The notes: a model not told the origin generated them from the letters alone. 25,039 nucleotides of DNA from a virus (IMGVR_UViG_3300005911_000011:1-25039), one strand, 5' to 3'. Counted from the first letter of the stretch, positions 11,460 to 19,844 are shown. Translations and numbers: made by a program.

Positions 11460-13442
11460 ATGGGTTTTTTGGCCAAAGAGCTTAGAGAGAATATTAAAAC
11501 CGGGTCGTTATCTGCTTATTCTGATTTTTGGTATAACGCCACAGGCGGCGGGCCTACAAAATCCGGTGTAAAGATAAACGAAGAAACGGCCATAAAATAT
11601 TTAGCTATTTTTTCTTGTGTATCACTAATATCCGGTGATCATGCCAGCCTGCCATTAATTCTATATCAAACCGGAAAAGATGGGAGCAAAAAGAGAGCCA
11701 CAAGTGAACCACTCTATGATATCCTGCATAATCAACCAAATAAAAATACAGATTCATTCCATTGGCGTGAAACCGGGCAAAGTCATCTTTTGACCTGGGG
11801 TAATTTTTTTAATGACCTTAAAAGAAACCCCAGGACCGGAGAAGTAAGCCAAATAATTCAACTTGCAAAACCCGGTGGTGTATCCGTAAAAAATAACCGA
11901 AAAGGGATTTATTACGAGTGGCTGGATAAAGACGGCAAAATTCAGCGAAGACAAAAAGATAAAATATTCCATATTGCCGGATTTGGTTTTGATGGCATTA
12001 AGGGAATGTCTGTGATAGCCAATGCACGTGAAGCCATTGCCCTTGGAATTGCTGCTCGGGATTACGGATCTTTATTTTTTGGACAGGGCATCCATCCATC
12101 CGGAACATTTGAGACTGAGCAGAATTTAGGTGATAACGCTGCGGACTTTGCGAAAGATATCAAAAAACAATATGGGGGCCTTGGGAAAAGCCACAATGCA
12201 ATGGTCTTGACAAGGGGTGTAAAATATAATCCAATCACAATACCCATGGATGATGCTCAATTCATATCTACCAGGCAACACCAGGATCTTGATATATGCG
12301 GAATGTATAAAGTGCCTCCCCATAAAATCGGGATCCATGGCGCGAACTCAAATAACAACAATTTAGAGCAAGAAAACGGATCCTATGTTTCTCAATGCTT
12401 GCGGCCTTGGCTTGTAAGGTGGGAACAGTCTATGAATATGCAACTATTGACGCCTGAACAGAGACAGCGCGGTCTTTATGTTGAATTATTGGTCGAGGGT
12501 CTTTTGCGTGGTGATTCAGAAGCAAGGTCAGCATATTATGATTCCCAATGGCAGAAAGGCGCAATGTCTGCAAACGACATTAACAAACTTGAAAACCGAA
12601 ACCCGGTCCCGGGTGGCGATCAATATTTTGTTCCTTTAAATTTCATACCATCAGACCAGGCTGCAGACTTTGCCAAAGAAACCAATCAGGATCCAGCCAA
12701 AGAAGATAAAAGCCTTAGAATGATTGAATACCGGGCAAAAACATCCATCCTTCTCAGAGACCGGATAGCAAAACAATATTATCCGCTTTTTAAACGAGCA
12801 GCTCAGGATATTGTGAACAAAGAAGGACTTGCGGTAAAAGCACAGGTCAACAAACAGCGCAAAAGCCGTGAAAATAGGGACATGCAGACTTGGCTTGATG
12901 ATTTTTATCGGAAAATGCCGGCTGAAATAAAATCCAAAATAGGGCCGGTGATCAGGAGTTTTTCAGAGGCTATACAGGCGGCAAGTGCAGAAGAAATGGG
13001 CGTTGATGTTGGTATTTCTGATGATCTTGAAAGATTTATCAATGATTATACCGAACGATATGCAGAGCGCCACACAGAAAGCTCATTGGGTCAATTAACA
13101 GCCCTTTTAAAAGATGATTTGGATGCCTTGGAAGAAAGGGTAGATGAATGGGAAGAAACCAGGGCCGATAAGATAGCATCAAACGAAACAGTTAGAAACT
13201 CAAACGCAGTTTATCAAGCCGTTGCCTTTGGTGCTGGGTTGACAACAGCTTGGAGAATACGAGGGGCTAAAACTTGCCCATTCTGCAAAAGCCTTGCAGG
13301 AAAACGGGTAAGCACAGGCCAAAGTTTTGTGAATGATGGCGACGAGCTTAATCCGAAAGGGGCTGAAGCGCCAATGAAAATCAGGGGCATGAAAGCCCAC
13401 CCGCCTCTTCACCGGGGTTGTGATTGTTATTTAAGTATTTAA
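11460..13442 (+). CDS. Portal protein fused to a MuF-like head morphogenesis domain
   Basis: The 660-aa protein is longer than usual HK97 portals (~400 aa). Residues 1 to about 395 are a typical portal: AIFSCVSLISGDHASLPLIL near the start, GKIQRRQKDKIFHI, GMSVIANAREAIALG, and the core IYKVPPHKIG-like MYKVPPHKIGIHGANSNNNN. The rest is helical (about 410-600) and ends in CPFC (606-609), H647-P-P-L-H651 and CDC (654-656). That is the MuF-type C-terminal motif. In many phages portal and MuF are separate adjacent genes; here they are one polypeptide. It forms the dodecameric DNA channel, and the MuF part may be injected or aid assembly. Confidence 0.85.
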   Translation: MGFLAKELRENIKTGSLSAYSDFWYNATGGGPTKSGVKINEETAIKYLAIFSCVSLISGDHASLPLILYQTGKDGSKKRATSEPLYDILHNQPNKNTDSFHWRETGQSHLLTWGNFFNDLKRNPRTGEVSQIIQLAKPGGVSVKNNRKGIYYEWLDKDGKIQRRQKDKIFHIAGFGFDGIKGMSVIANAREAIALGIAARDYGSLFFGQGIHPSGTFETEQNLGDNAADFAKDIKKQYGGLGKSHNAMVLTRGVKYNPITIPMDDAQFISTRQHQDLDICGMYKVPPHKIGIHGANSNNNNLEQENGSYVSQCLRPWLVRWEQSMNMQLLTPEQRQRGLYVELLVEGLLRGDSEARSAYYDSQWQKGAMSANDINKLENRNPVPGGDQYFVPLNFIPSDQAADFAKETNQDPAKEDKSLRMIEYRAKTSILLRDRIAKQYYPLFKRAAQDIVNKEGLAVKAQVNKQRKSRENRDMQTWLDDFYRKMPAEIKSKIGPVIRSFSEAIQAASAEEMGVDVGISDDLERFINDYTERYAERHTESSLGQLTALLKDDLDALEERVDEWEETRADKIASNETVRNSNAVYQAVAFGAGLTTAWRIRGAKTCPFCKSLAGKRVSTGQSFVNDGDELNPKGAEAPMKIRGMKAHPPLHRGCDCYLSI

Positions 13443-13454
13443 AAAGGTGATAAT

Positions 13455-14087
13455 ATGCCAAAAGAAAAAAAAGAAATCAGGATTTTAAAGACTGCCGAAC
13501 TCAGGGTAAAACGTGATGGTGACGAACTCCCAAAAATAGAGGGCTATGCGGCTGTTTTTAACAAGGATAGCGAAGACATGGGCTTTATTGAACGTATTGC
13601 GCCAGGGGCCTTTAAAAAGGCTTTAAAAACGTCAGATGTCCGGGCATTGTTCAACCATGACTCAAATATTATCCTGGGCAGAAAATCAGCCGGGACCCTT
13701 GAACTCAAAGAAGATAAAAAAGGGCTGTTTATGTCTGTCACGCCACCCGATACGCAACTTGTCAGAGATATGGTTTTGACACCTATTGAGCGCGGAGACA
13801 TAACACAGCAATCTTTTGGATTTAATATAAAAACTGATGAATGGAAGGATATGGACAAGGAGACGCCAATACGGACGATTACAGAGGTAAACGAGCTTTT
13901 TGACGTTTCACCTGTGACATTTCCGGCTTATCCTGATACAGAAGTTGCCTTACGATCATTGGACAATATAAAAAAAGACCTCTCAACAGAGGCAACAGAC
14001 GCGGCAACCCGTGCAATTGACAAAGAGCAGAACGATAAGATTGACAAATTAATTGAAGGAAGAACAGCAGGAGGTCTGAAAATATGA
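13455..14087 (+). CDS. HK97-family prohead protease
   Basis: The 210-aa protein has the herpesvirus-assemblin-like core: IEGYAAVFNKDSEDMGFIE, ERIAPGAFKKALK, then VRALFNHDSNIILGR with the catalytic His of NHD, and DITQQSFGF with the catalytic Ser. VNELFDVSPVTFPAYPDTEVALR is the usual end of the domain. It cleaves the N-terminal delta domain of the capsid protein during prohead maturation. GGTGATA precedes ATG 13455. The C-terminal ~45 residues are charged and may act as a scaffold contact. It overlaps the capsid gene by ATGA. Confidence 0.92.
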   Translation: MPKEKKEIRILKTAELRVKRDGDELPKIEGYAAVFNKDSEDMGFIERIAPGAFKKALKTSDVRALFNHDSNIILGRKSAGTLELKEDKKGLFMSVTPPDTQLVRDMVLTPIERGDITQQSFGFNIKTDEWKDMDKETPIRTITEVNELFDVSPVTFPAYPDTEVALRSLDNIKKDLSTEATDAATRAIDKEQNDKIDKLIEGRTAGGLKI

Positions 14088-15424
14088 CTAAATTACAAAA
14101 GCTGCAAAAAGCTTATCGTGAAAAACTGGCAAAGCTCAAAGAGTTGAGAGACTTGGAAACCAGAACAGCCGAGCAGGACACCGAGATTACAACCATTATG
14201 GACGATATGGAAAAGCTTGGAACAGACATTGACACTGAGCATAGAGCGGCCAAACTTGAAGAAGATAACCTTTTTGCCGAAGGCGGTGATGATACAGAGG
14301 ATGGAATAACCACAGAAATCGAAGATAAACCCATTTACAGATCCCGTTTTCCCCTGGGCGAACAATGCCGGGATATGATTATCGTTGCAAAAAATGGACA
14401 CGGCAAACCCACAGAAGAAGCCAGGTCAAGACTCGATCAAGTCGGAAAAAGGGAGCTTGAAACCCAAGAAACCCGGGCCGCTGGTGTTGGAATGGTCGAG
14501 GCTGTTGGAGAGGATGGCGGGTTCTTACTTCAGGGAGAATCGGTTATCAGCCTCATGACAAACGGCTGGAATAACAATGCCTTATTGTCCAGAACTGACT
14601 CCATGACCATTGGCGGCATGTTTTATGATCAATATGGAATTGATGAAGATTCCAGGGTTGATGATAGCCGTGGTGGTGGTATACGATGGTATAACGACAA
14701 GGAATTGACAGAAATTGAAAGCACAAAAACCGTCTTGAAAAAAACAAGATGGGAGCCAAACCGATTGACCGGGTTATATTTTATGTCAAACGAAATCCAG
14801 CAGGATGTGCCGGCGCTTCAATCTGAAATGAATAATCTTTTTGGTGAGGAGCTTGCATTCAGAAAACAAGAAATGGTTTTTCGTGGATCCGGTTCTGGTG
14901 AAGCTCTTGGTTTGATCAATGCACCGAATAAGGTTTCCCAGGCAAAACAATCCGGGCAGGATGCTGATACTATTACCCACAGAAATATAACCATGATGCT
15001 GACCAGAATACATTTGAAAAATCTCAATTCTGTTGTCTGGATTATAAACCAGAACACTCTTGACCAGCTTTTGAACCTTACTGTATCCGTTGGTACCGGT
15101 GGTGCAATTTCAAACGCTTTCATGCCAAATTTTGCGGGCGCTCCTGGCGTTATTGGTACTTTGTGGGGTTATCCTGTAATTCCAATTGAACAGGCTTCTA
15201 CGCTGGGTGATCTTGGCGATATCATGCTGACTGATTTGAGCCAGTATAAAACGGTTGATCGCGGTGGTGTTGAAACTGCAATTTCCGGTCATATTAAATT
15301 TCTGAATAATCAGACAGCAGTTCGATTTGTCACTCATTTTGATGGCCAGCCAAAACAAAAAGCGCCATTAACGCCGAATAAAGGGACTTCCACAAGCTCC
15401 ACTGTCCTTTTGGCCGCAAGATAA
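14084..15424 (+). CDS. Major capsid protein, HK97 fold
   Basis: The 446-aa protein starts with a charged coiled coil (about residues 1-75, LQKLQKAYREKLAKLKELR onward), the delta or scaffold domain removed by the protease. The HK97 body begins after about residue 120: GVGMVEAVGEDGGFLLQGE, then TRWEPNRLTGLYFMSNE-like segments, and ELAFRKQEMVFRGSGSGEALG (residue ~260). The C-terminal domain contains VVWIINQNTLDQLLNLTV and GTLWGYPVIPIEQAS, common in this family. It assembles into the icosahedral shell. A GGGAG-free start by ATGA overlap suggests coupling to the protease. Confidence 0.9.
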   Translation: MTKLQKLQKAYREKLAKLKELRDLETRTAEQDTEITTIMDDMEKLGTDIDTEHRAAKLEEDNLFAEGGDDTEDGITTEIEDKPIYRSRFPLGEQCRDMIIVAKNGHGKPTEEARSRLDQVGKRELETQETRAAGVGMVEAVGEDGGFLLQGESVISLMTNGWNNNALLSRTDSMTIGGMFYDQYGIDEDSRVDDSRGGGIRWYNDKELTEIESTKTVLKKTRWEPNRLTGLYFMSNEIQQDVPALQSEMNNLFGEELAFRKQEMVFRGSGSGEALGLINAPNKVSQAKQSGQDADTITHRNITMMLTRIHLKNLNSVVWIINQNTLDQLLNLTVSVGTGGAISNAFMPNFAGAPGVIGTLWGYPVIPIEQASTLGDLGDIMLTDLSQYKTVDRGGVETAISGHIKFLNNQTAVRFVTHFDGQPKQKAPLTPNKGTSTSSTVLLAAR

Positions 15425-15450
15425 TTTTTAAATAAAAAAGGAGGTCCATA

Positions 15451-15930
15451 ATGGGTCTTTATCCGAGAATTCCAGAAGACGCGGTGCCTGTTGTTTTAAC
15501 AGCACCTGTTACCACTAATGGCGGCGTGACGACCGACTATATCAGCCTCAAGCTGGCCCACATGGTTTACCTTGAGCTTATTTTTACGCAGGCTCAAGCA
15601 GATGCAACCGGGATCGATCCTGTTCAGTGTACGGCGGTTGATGGATCTGATTCAAAGGCAATCACAAACATGCTGCCAATTTTTTCAAACACCGATATCA
15701 GCCTTACAAGTGTATTGACCAGGAGAACCGATGCCATCACTTACGATTTGCCCGCAACCGCAAAAAATATGATTGTCGTAATGCAGATTGATCCTGCCGG
15801 TTTTGATATTGAAAATGGGTTTGACGTCCTTGGTGTTACGATTGACAATTCAGGCCAGGCCACGGATTTTGTGAGCGTTGTTGCTCATGTTGTGCCAAGA
15901 TACAAGGATTCCAATTATATTGTTGATTAA
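15451..15930 (+). CDS. Probable head-associated structural protein (159 aa)
   Basis: ATG 15451 follows AAAGGAGGT, one of the strongest ribosome sites here, as expected for an abundant virion protein. The protein is beta-rich and Thr/Asp/Val rich: VPVVLTAPVTTNGGVTTDY, LAHMVYLELIFTQAQADATG, and NMIVVMQIDPAGFDIENGF. It directly follows the capsid gene, the usual place for decoration or head-stabilising proteins. I do not recognise a named family. Confidence 0.6.
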   Translation: MGLYPRIPEDAVPVVLTAPVTTNGGVTTDYISLKLAHMVYLELIFTQAQADATGIDPVQCTAVDGSDSKAITNMLPIFSNTDISLTSVLTRRTDAITYDLPATAKNMIVVMQIDPAGFDIENGFDVLGVTIDNSGQATDFVSVVAHVVPRYKDSNYIVD

Positions 15931-15943
15931 TTTCAGCCTAACA

Positions 15944-15965
15944 GTCACGGGGGAAACTCCGTGAC
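15944..15965 (+). other. Intergenic stem-loop downstream of the 159-aa head gene
   Basis: GTCACGG (15944-15950) and CCGTGAC (15959-15965) form a perfect 7-bp stem with an 8-nt loop. ATAGGAG (15967-15973), the ribosome site of the next gene, follows directly. It has no T-tail, so it more likely stabilises or processes the mRNA of the abundant head genes than terminates it. Confidence 0.5.
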
Positions 15966-15979
15966 AATAGGAGTAAACC

Positions 15980-16162
15980 ATGGATCAAGCAGGTATCAAA
16001 GAGGTTTGTGACGCAATAATTACCAGGCCCGGATTTAAACAATTTATGTCTGGTGAAATTGCCAGGCAGTTGAAAGAGGCCAACAAACCCAAAAAAGAAA
16101 CGGCCACATCAAAATCGGCCATGAAAAGAGAAAAGGCAGTAAAAAATAATCTTATAAAATAG
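15980..16162 (+). CDS. Small basic phage protein (60 aa)
   Basis: ATG 15980 follows ATAGGAG. The product has an N-terminal helical half (IKEVCDAIITRPGFKQFMSG) and a Lys-rich C-terminus (KPKKETATSKSAMKREKAVK) with many positive charges. It may bind DNA or the acidic capsid surface. There is no recognised family. Its location among head genes suggests a minor structural or assembly role. Confidence 0.5.
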   Translation: MDQAGIKEVCDAIITRPGFKQFMSGEIARQLKEANKPKKETATSKSAMKREKAVKNNLIK

Positions 16163-16174
16163 GAGAGGTGACAA

Positions 16175-16711
16175 ATGCCTAACTATGCACCATCAACACG
16201 AGCAAGAATCTCGGATCTCATCCTGGGAATGCGAGTAGACACCCCAAACGTTGACGTTTCAGATGCAGTACACCTTCATCAAGCACAAGTAGAAGATTTC
16301 AACGTCTATGGATCAATCCTTTTAATGAATTTATTTATGGAAGTTGTAACAGTGTTAGAGGCAAGTGCGGCATTGTTTCAATATACATATTCCTGTCTTT
16401 TGCACACAGGCGGTGCAATTGCAGCAACTAAGCTGGGGCTTGTCAGTACATCTATATCAGGCTTAACAGAAGGCCAAAGGGTAACATGGGGCGGCGGCGC
16501 CGTATCCGGATCAAACCATAATGTTACAGGTAGTGCCGGTGTTGCAGATAAGCCGGTGGGCCTTGGTCAGCCAATAATTGTTGGATATAAAAATGCTGTT
16601 TCAACTATTGGCCATCTTACAACCACACAGGATATTGCAACCGGGGTCGTTTTTCATTCATTGTTTTATGTTCCCATGTCTGCCGGCGCTTATGTAGAGG
16701 CCGCATATTAA
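16175..16711 (+). CDS. Probable virion structural protein (178 aa)
   Basis: ATG 16175 follows AGGAGAGGTG. The protein is Ala/Gly/Thr/Val rich with low charge. An N-terminal part (STRARISDLILGMRVDT) precedes hydrophobic strands (SILLMNLFMEVVTVLEAS) and Gly-rich turns (TWGGGAVSGSNHNVTGSAG). VGLGQPIIVGYKNAV and MSAGAYVEAAY near the C-terminus resemble head-decoration proteins. It sits between the capsid and connector genes. The assignment is by composition and place only. Confidence 0.55.
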   Translation: MPNYAPSTRARISDLILGMRVDTPNVDVSDAVHLHQAQVEDFNVYGSILLMNLFMEVVTVLEASAALFQYTYSCLLHTGGAIAATKLGLVSTSISGLTEGQRVTWGGGAVSGSNHNVTGSAGVADKPVGLGQPIIVGYKNAVSTIGHLTTTQDIATGVVFHSLFYVPMSAGAYVEAAY

Positions 16712-16720
16712 GGGGGTATT

Positions 16721-16900
16721 ATGACTGTTAAACTTGAAACCAATATCCAAAGATTCAACGGGGTATCATCCGACGATAAACCTGAAAGCCCCCCTGAAGG
16801 ATCAACCTTTCATGCCATTGATACTGGAGAAAAACAGATTTTCCATGATGGTATGTGGGAGGATGATCTGAGCCTGATTTATGCTTTTAACGCAAATTAA
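16721..16900 (+). CDS. Small phage structural-type protein (59 aa)
   Basis: The frame starts at ATG 16721 after AAGGGGGT and ends in TAA at 16898-16900. The core EGSTFHAIDTGEKQIFHDGMW is a recurrent phage motif (G-S-x-F-x2-I-D-T-G-x4-F-x-D-G-x-W) found in small head or tail-fibre-associated proteins. The strong ribosome site and its fit between two structural genes support it as real. Likely a minor virion or assembly protein. Confidence 0.62.
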   Translation: MTVKLETNIQRFNGVSSDDKPESPPEGSTFHAIDTGEKQIFHDGMWEDDLSLIYAFNAN

Positions 16901-16915
16901 AATATGAGGTGATTT

Positions 16916-17503
16916 ATGTACGGACAAGATGCAGACGGGGTCGGACGGGCTCCATTAATTGACAGTAAACGTCAACTGGTTATGGCCGGGGCTTTTGCCG
17001 AAGCCGTAAAAGATGGAAAGTGCTTCTCGGGTGCTAACCAAACCGGAACAGTCTGGACGGTTGGCCTTGCAACGACCAATACTGGCTTGTGTATTGCAAA
17101 TCCCATTGGATCAGGAAAAATTCTTAGTCTCTTGGCTGCCGGATATTCTGAGGTCGTCGCTCCCACAGGCATTGCAGACGCTTGGATTGCAACAGGATAT
17201 CATGCCAGCACAGATGTGATCCTTGGCGTTATTGGAGTAGCAAGGAACTTGAAAGTCGGTGCGGCGGTTGGTGTTGGAAAAGTCTATACCGGAGCCACCC
17301 TGCCAGTAGCTCCCACCTATACATTCCCTATCATGACCGGCCATACATCGGCGGCATTATCAACGTCAGCAGCTCCCGGGCTTATCAGAATTGACGGACT
17401 TGTATCACTTCCACCTGGTGCTTTCGCAATCATCGCAAACTTTACCATTGGTGTTGCAGTCGGTGCAAAGGGTGCTATTCTTTGGCAAGAATTGGACGAA
17501 TAA
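16916..17503 (+). CDS. Probable virion structural protein (195 aa)
   Basis: ATG 16916 follows GAGGTGAT. The 195-aa protein is Gly/Ala/Val rich and almost free of charge in the middle: GKILSLLAAGYSEVVAPTG, VGAAVGVGKVYTGATLPVA and FAIIANFTIGVAVGAKGAI. This fits a beta-sandwich or trimeric decoration or fibre-type domain. No known motif identifies it. It stands in a row of four similar genes after the capsid gene, which suggests an enlarged head-surface module. Confidence 0.55.
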   Translation: MYGQDADGVGRAPLIDSKRQLVMAGAFAEAVKDGKCFSGANQTGTVWTVGLATTNTGLCIANPIGSGKILSLLAAGYSEVVAPTGIADAWIATGYHASTDVILGVIGVARNLKVGAAVGVGKVYTGATLPVAPTYTFPIMTGHTSAALSTSAAPGLIRIDGLVSLPPGAFAIIANFTIGVAVGAKGAILWQELDE

Positions 17504-17510
17504 AACTATT

Positions 17511-17528
17511 GGCCGGGTAAAACCGGCC
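17511..17528 (+). other. Intergenic stem-loop between head genes
   Basis: GGCCGG (17511-17516) and CCGGCC (17523-17528) pair perfectly around GTAAAA. TTAAAAGGTG follows and contains the ribosome site for ATG 17543. It lacks a T-run, so a terminator is unlikely on the + strand. It is another of the hairpin-before-ribosome-site units in this window. Confidence 0.5.
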
Positions 17529-17542
17529 TTAAAAGGTGATCC

Positions 17543-18148
17543 ATGAAATTTGATTCAAAAATAACGCCAAGATTTTTTAAAGCTGTGTTTGGTAAAACAT
17601 CAACAGATAATTATCATCCTATTATAGCAGATCCATCAACATGTGGTCTTTTGACGTCAGAACATAACGATATCGCAGTTCATGAGGGCCATTATTTTAG
17701 ATCTGGGCTTAATTATACCCTGGCAAATGGCAATGTCGCTGGATTCGGAATGTCCATCCCTAATGCCGGGAAAGAAATACATATGTCCTGGGAATTTACA
17801 GCCACAGCAAATGGTGTTTTTACATTAAAAGAAGATGTTACGAGCTTTGCAGGTGGCGCCACTGTTACCCCATTGAATCATAACAGAGTCAAAGCCAGCA
17901 CGAACCCATCAATCACAACATGTATAAAAGGTATGACAGGAGTAAGCCCTATCACGCCAACCGGGGGAACAACCATTTTAAATGCCATACTGTCAACTGC
18001 AAGAGGATCGTCTATAAATCGAGACACAAGCGCTGAACTTATTTTAAAACCGTCGTCAAATTATTTTTGGCAGTACACAAACGGAACAAGTGCAAATGTG
18101 ATCCAATTAATATTAACCTGGCATGATCATATTCCATGTGTATCATAG
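17543..18148 (+). CDS. Probable virion structural protein (201 aa)
   Basis: ATG 17543 follows AAAAGGTG. The protein is Thr/Asn/Ser-rich with beta-type stretches: HYFRSGLNYTLANGNVAGFG, EIHMSWEFTATANGVFTLKE, and FWQYTNGTSANVIQLILTW at the C-terminus. The composition and location before the connector gene suggest a head decoration or fibre-type protein. No family is recognised. Confidence 0.55.
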   Translation: MKFDSKITPRFFKAVFGKTSTDNYHPIIADPSTCGLLTSEHNDIAVHEGHYFRSGLNYTLANGNVAGFGMSIPNAGKEIHMSWEFTATANGVFTLKEDVTSFAGGATVTPLNHNRVKASTNPSITTCIKGMTGVSPITPTGGTTILNAILSTARGSSINRDTSAELILKPSSNYFWQYTNGTSANVIQLILTWHDHIPCVS

Positions 18149-18156
18149 GAGTTTAA

Positions 18157-18942
18157 ATGATAACCGAACTTGTCACATTACCAGCCCAATATCCGGTCTC
18201 ACTCACAGAGGCAAAAAAGCAATGTGAGATTGACGATGATGATACGGCACATGACACATACGTCAAAAGTCTGATCATGGCCGCAACCGGACGGGCGGAA
18301 CAGTATTTGCATAGGCGTCTGGTTACCCAAACATGGAAGTATTATATGGACGGTTGGCCTTATGGGTCATCTATCCGGCTTCCTTTCGGGCGCCTTCAAT
18401 CCGTGACAAGTATAAAATATAAAGATTCTGACGGTGACGAATCGACCTTTTCAAGCGATGATTACATCGTGGATACAAACAGCGAACCCGGGCTCATTGA
18501 ACTTGGATATGAGGAGTCATGGCCAACAGTAACCCTTTATCCTTCAAACCCGATTAAAATAGAGTTTGTTTGTGGGTATTATATCGGGTCCACATGGATC
18601 AAAGAAACGGCATACGCAGAGAATGCCCTTGTCCTGCCAGCCACAGAAAACAGACTTGTTTATAAATGCACAACAGAATTGACAAGCCTTACCACGGCTC
18701 CCACATGGCCATTAACCATCGGTGGGACTGTAGCGGATGGAACAGGAGTAACAGAAGGAGTGTGGACATGTGTTGGTCTTGCAGTACCAGAAATAATCAG
18801 ACATGCCATAAAACTTGATATATCTGATTTCTTTGAGAACCGGGAAACGGAAGTCTATATACCAAATCATTTTACACTTAAAACCTGGGAAGCCTTGTTG
18901 TTCCCATGCAAATTATTTGGAGGGATCGTTGAAAATGACTAA
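18157..18942 (+). CDS. Head-tail connector protein, HK97 gp6-like, with inserted module
   Basis: The 261-aa protein carries the gp6-like connector pattern: PVSLTEAKKQCEIDDDD and LIMAATGRAEQYLHRRL in the N-terminal half, IKIEFVCGYY (strand, 133-142), then VPEIIRHAIKLDISDFFENRE (helix, 210-230). Normally CGY is followed closely by the VP helix. Here about 62 residues (146-207) are inserted: TWIKETAYAENALVLP, YKCTTELT, APTWPLTIGG, GVWTCVG. That resembles the aromatic-rich glycan-binding-type modules seen on phage surface proteins. The connector binds the portal ring. ATG 18157 follows TAGGAG. Confidence 0.78.
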   Translation: MITELVTLPAQYPVSLTEAKKQCEIDDDDTAHDTYVKSLIMAATGRAEQYLHRRLVTQTWKYYMDGWPYGSSIRLPFGRLQSVTSIKYKDSDGDESTFSSDDYIVDTNSEPGLIELGYEESWPTVTLYPSNPIKIEFVCGYYIGSTWIKETAYAENALVLPATENRLVYKCTTELTSLTTAPTWPLTIGGTVADGTGVTEGVWTCVGLAVPEIIRHAIKLDISDFFENRETEVYIPNHFTLKTWEALLFPCKLFGGIVEND

Positions 18943-19102
18943 AATGGTAGACAATGCTGCCGTACCATCCGGTATTTTTGGGATAATGGTTGGATTCCTT
19001 CACGATTGTGGAAATGAAATTTTGATATTATTTTCTATAGTTTTGATTTTATGTCAATTGCTTAGGATGTTTTATAAATTTATGAAATGGATTAGAGGAT
19101 GA
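18935..19102 (+). CDS. Small one-TM membrane protein (55 aa)
   Basis: The ATG at 18935 lies inside the end of the connector gene and follows GGAGGG (18919-18924). The product has an N-terminal polar/Gly part and one strong membrane helix (ILILFSIVLILCQLLRMFY) with a basic C-terminal tail (KFMKWIRG), so an N-out/C-in arrangement is likely. The stop overlaps the head-closure gene by four bases (ATGA). One-TM peptides in this spot are not a standard head-gene feature; a holin-like or exclusion role is possible. Confidence 0.6.
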   Translation: MTKMVDNAAVPSGIFGIMVGFLHDCGNEILILFSIVLILCQLLRMFYKFMKWIRG

Positions 19103-19428
19103 GGGCGGGCAGTTTAAGACACAGAGTATCGATACAAGAAAGTGTGCAGACGCCAGACGGTAGGGGAGGCTTCAGCACAGTATTTAGCGATGTAACCGGT
19201 ATGGGAAGTGTGCCAGCAGCGATCTGGCCGTTATCATCAAAAGAACAACTTGACGCCATGAAACTTGAATCAGTGATAACAAATAAGATCCGGATCCGAT
19301 ACCGGGCCGGGATAACTTCAGCAAATAGGATTTTATTTGGATCAAGGATTTTTAATATTCGGGGAGCGCCGATTAATTCTGATGAAAAAAATAAGACTTT
19401 AGATTTTTTGGTCCAGGAGGATATCTGA
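19099..19428 (+). CDS. Head closure protein (HK97 gp7 / SPP1 gp16-like)
   Basis: The 109-aa protein begins MRAGSLRHRVSIQE and continues with TPDGRGGFSTVFSD, followed by WPLSSKEQLDAMKLES and TNKIRIRYRAGIT. NRILFGSRIFNIRGAPI and LDFLVQED near the end complete the phage head-tail joining family. These proteins form a ring under the connector and close the DNA exit. The beta-barrel pattern and the length of ~110 aa are typical. Order in the cluster agrees. Confidence 0.85.
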   Translation: MRAGSLRHRVSIQESVQTPDGRGGFSTVFSDVTGMGSVPAAIWPLSSKEQLDAMKLESVITNKIRIRYRAGITSANRILFGSRIFNIRGAPINSDEKNKTLDFLVQEDI

Positions 19429-19844
19429 TGACTTTTGAAATTGAATGGTATGGTGGCCAAGTTTTAAACGCTTCCAAAATCGCCCTTGATACTGCATCTA
19501 AAAAGGTCGCTAAAATGGTTATGGAAGATGCAAAAAAGATCCTGAAACAAAAAGCCAAAACCACAACAGATAAAGGCCTATTAAGTCAATTTTATGTTGA
19601 TGAGAGCTTGTTTAAAAACGGTGGGTATTTGGTTTGGTGTCAGGGGCCTAAAAAATGGTGGGGCAAATATCATGCCAGTTTTTTTGAACTTGGAAATGTT
19701 TGGATACATCCGTATGGAAACAAATCACTTCCAAAAATTAATTTACCAGCAAATCCATTTATGAGGCCAGCGGCAAGGAAAAATAAACACAAGGCAACAA
19801 AAGTATATCAAGACAGCTTAGATGCTTGGTTAAAGGCAGGGTAA
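19428..19844 (+). CDS. HK97 gp10-like tail/head-tail protein
   Basis: The 138-aa protein opens with MTFEIEWYGGQVLNASKIAL and helix DTASKKVAKMVMEDAKKIL. The middle has YLVWCQGPKKWWGKYHASFF then ELGNVWI, and the C-terminus ANPFMRPAARKNKHK. The E-L/F-G and P-A-x-P-F-M/L-R-P-A elements are hallmarks of the gp10 family. These proteins connect the head connector to the tail or help start the tail tube. It overlaps the previous gene by one base. Sound assignment. Confidence 0.82.
   Translation: MTFEIEWYGGQVLNASKIALDTASKKVAKMVMEDAKKILKQKAKTTTDKGLLSQFYVDESLFKNGGYLVWCQGPKKWWGKYHASFFELGNVWIHPYGNKSLPKINLPANPFMRPAARKNKHKATKVYQDSLDAWLKAG

Noticed and set aside
19092-19460. 122-codon minus-strand open frame opposite the head-closure gene
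   Set aside because: The plus strand encodes a well-recognised head-closure protein; the reverse frame has no independent support.
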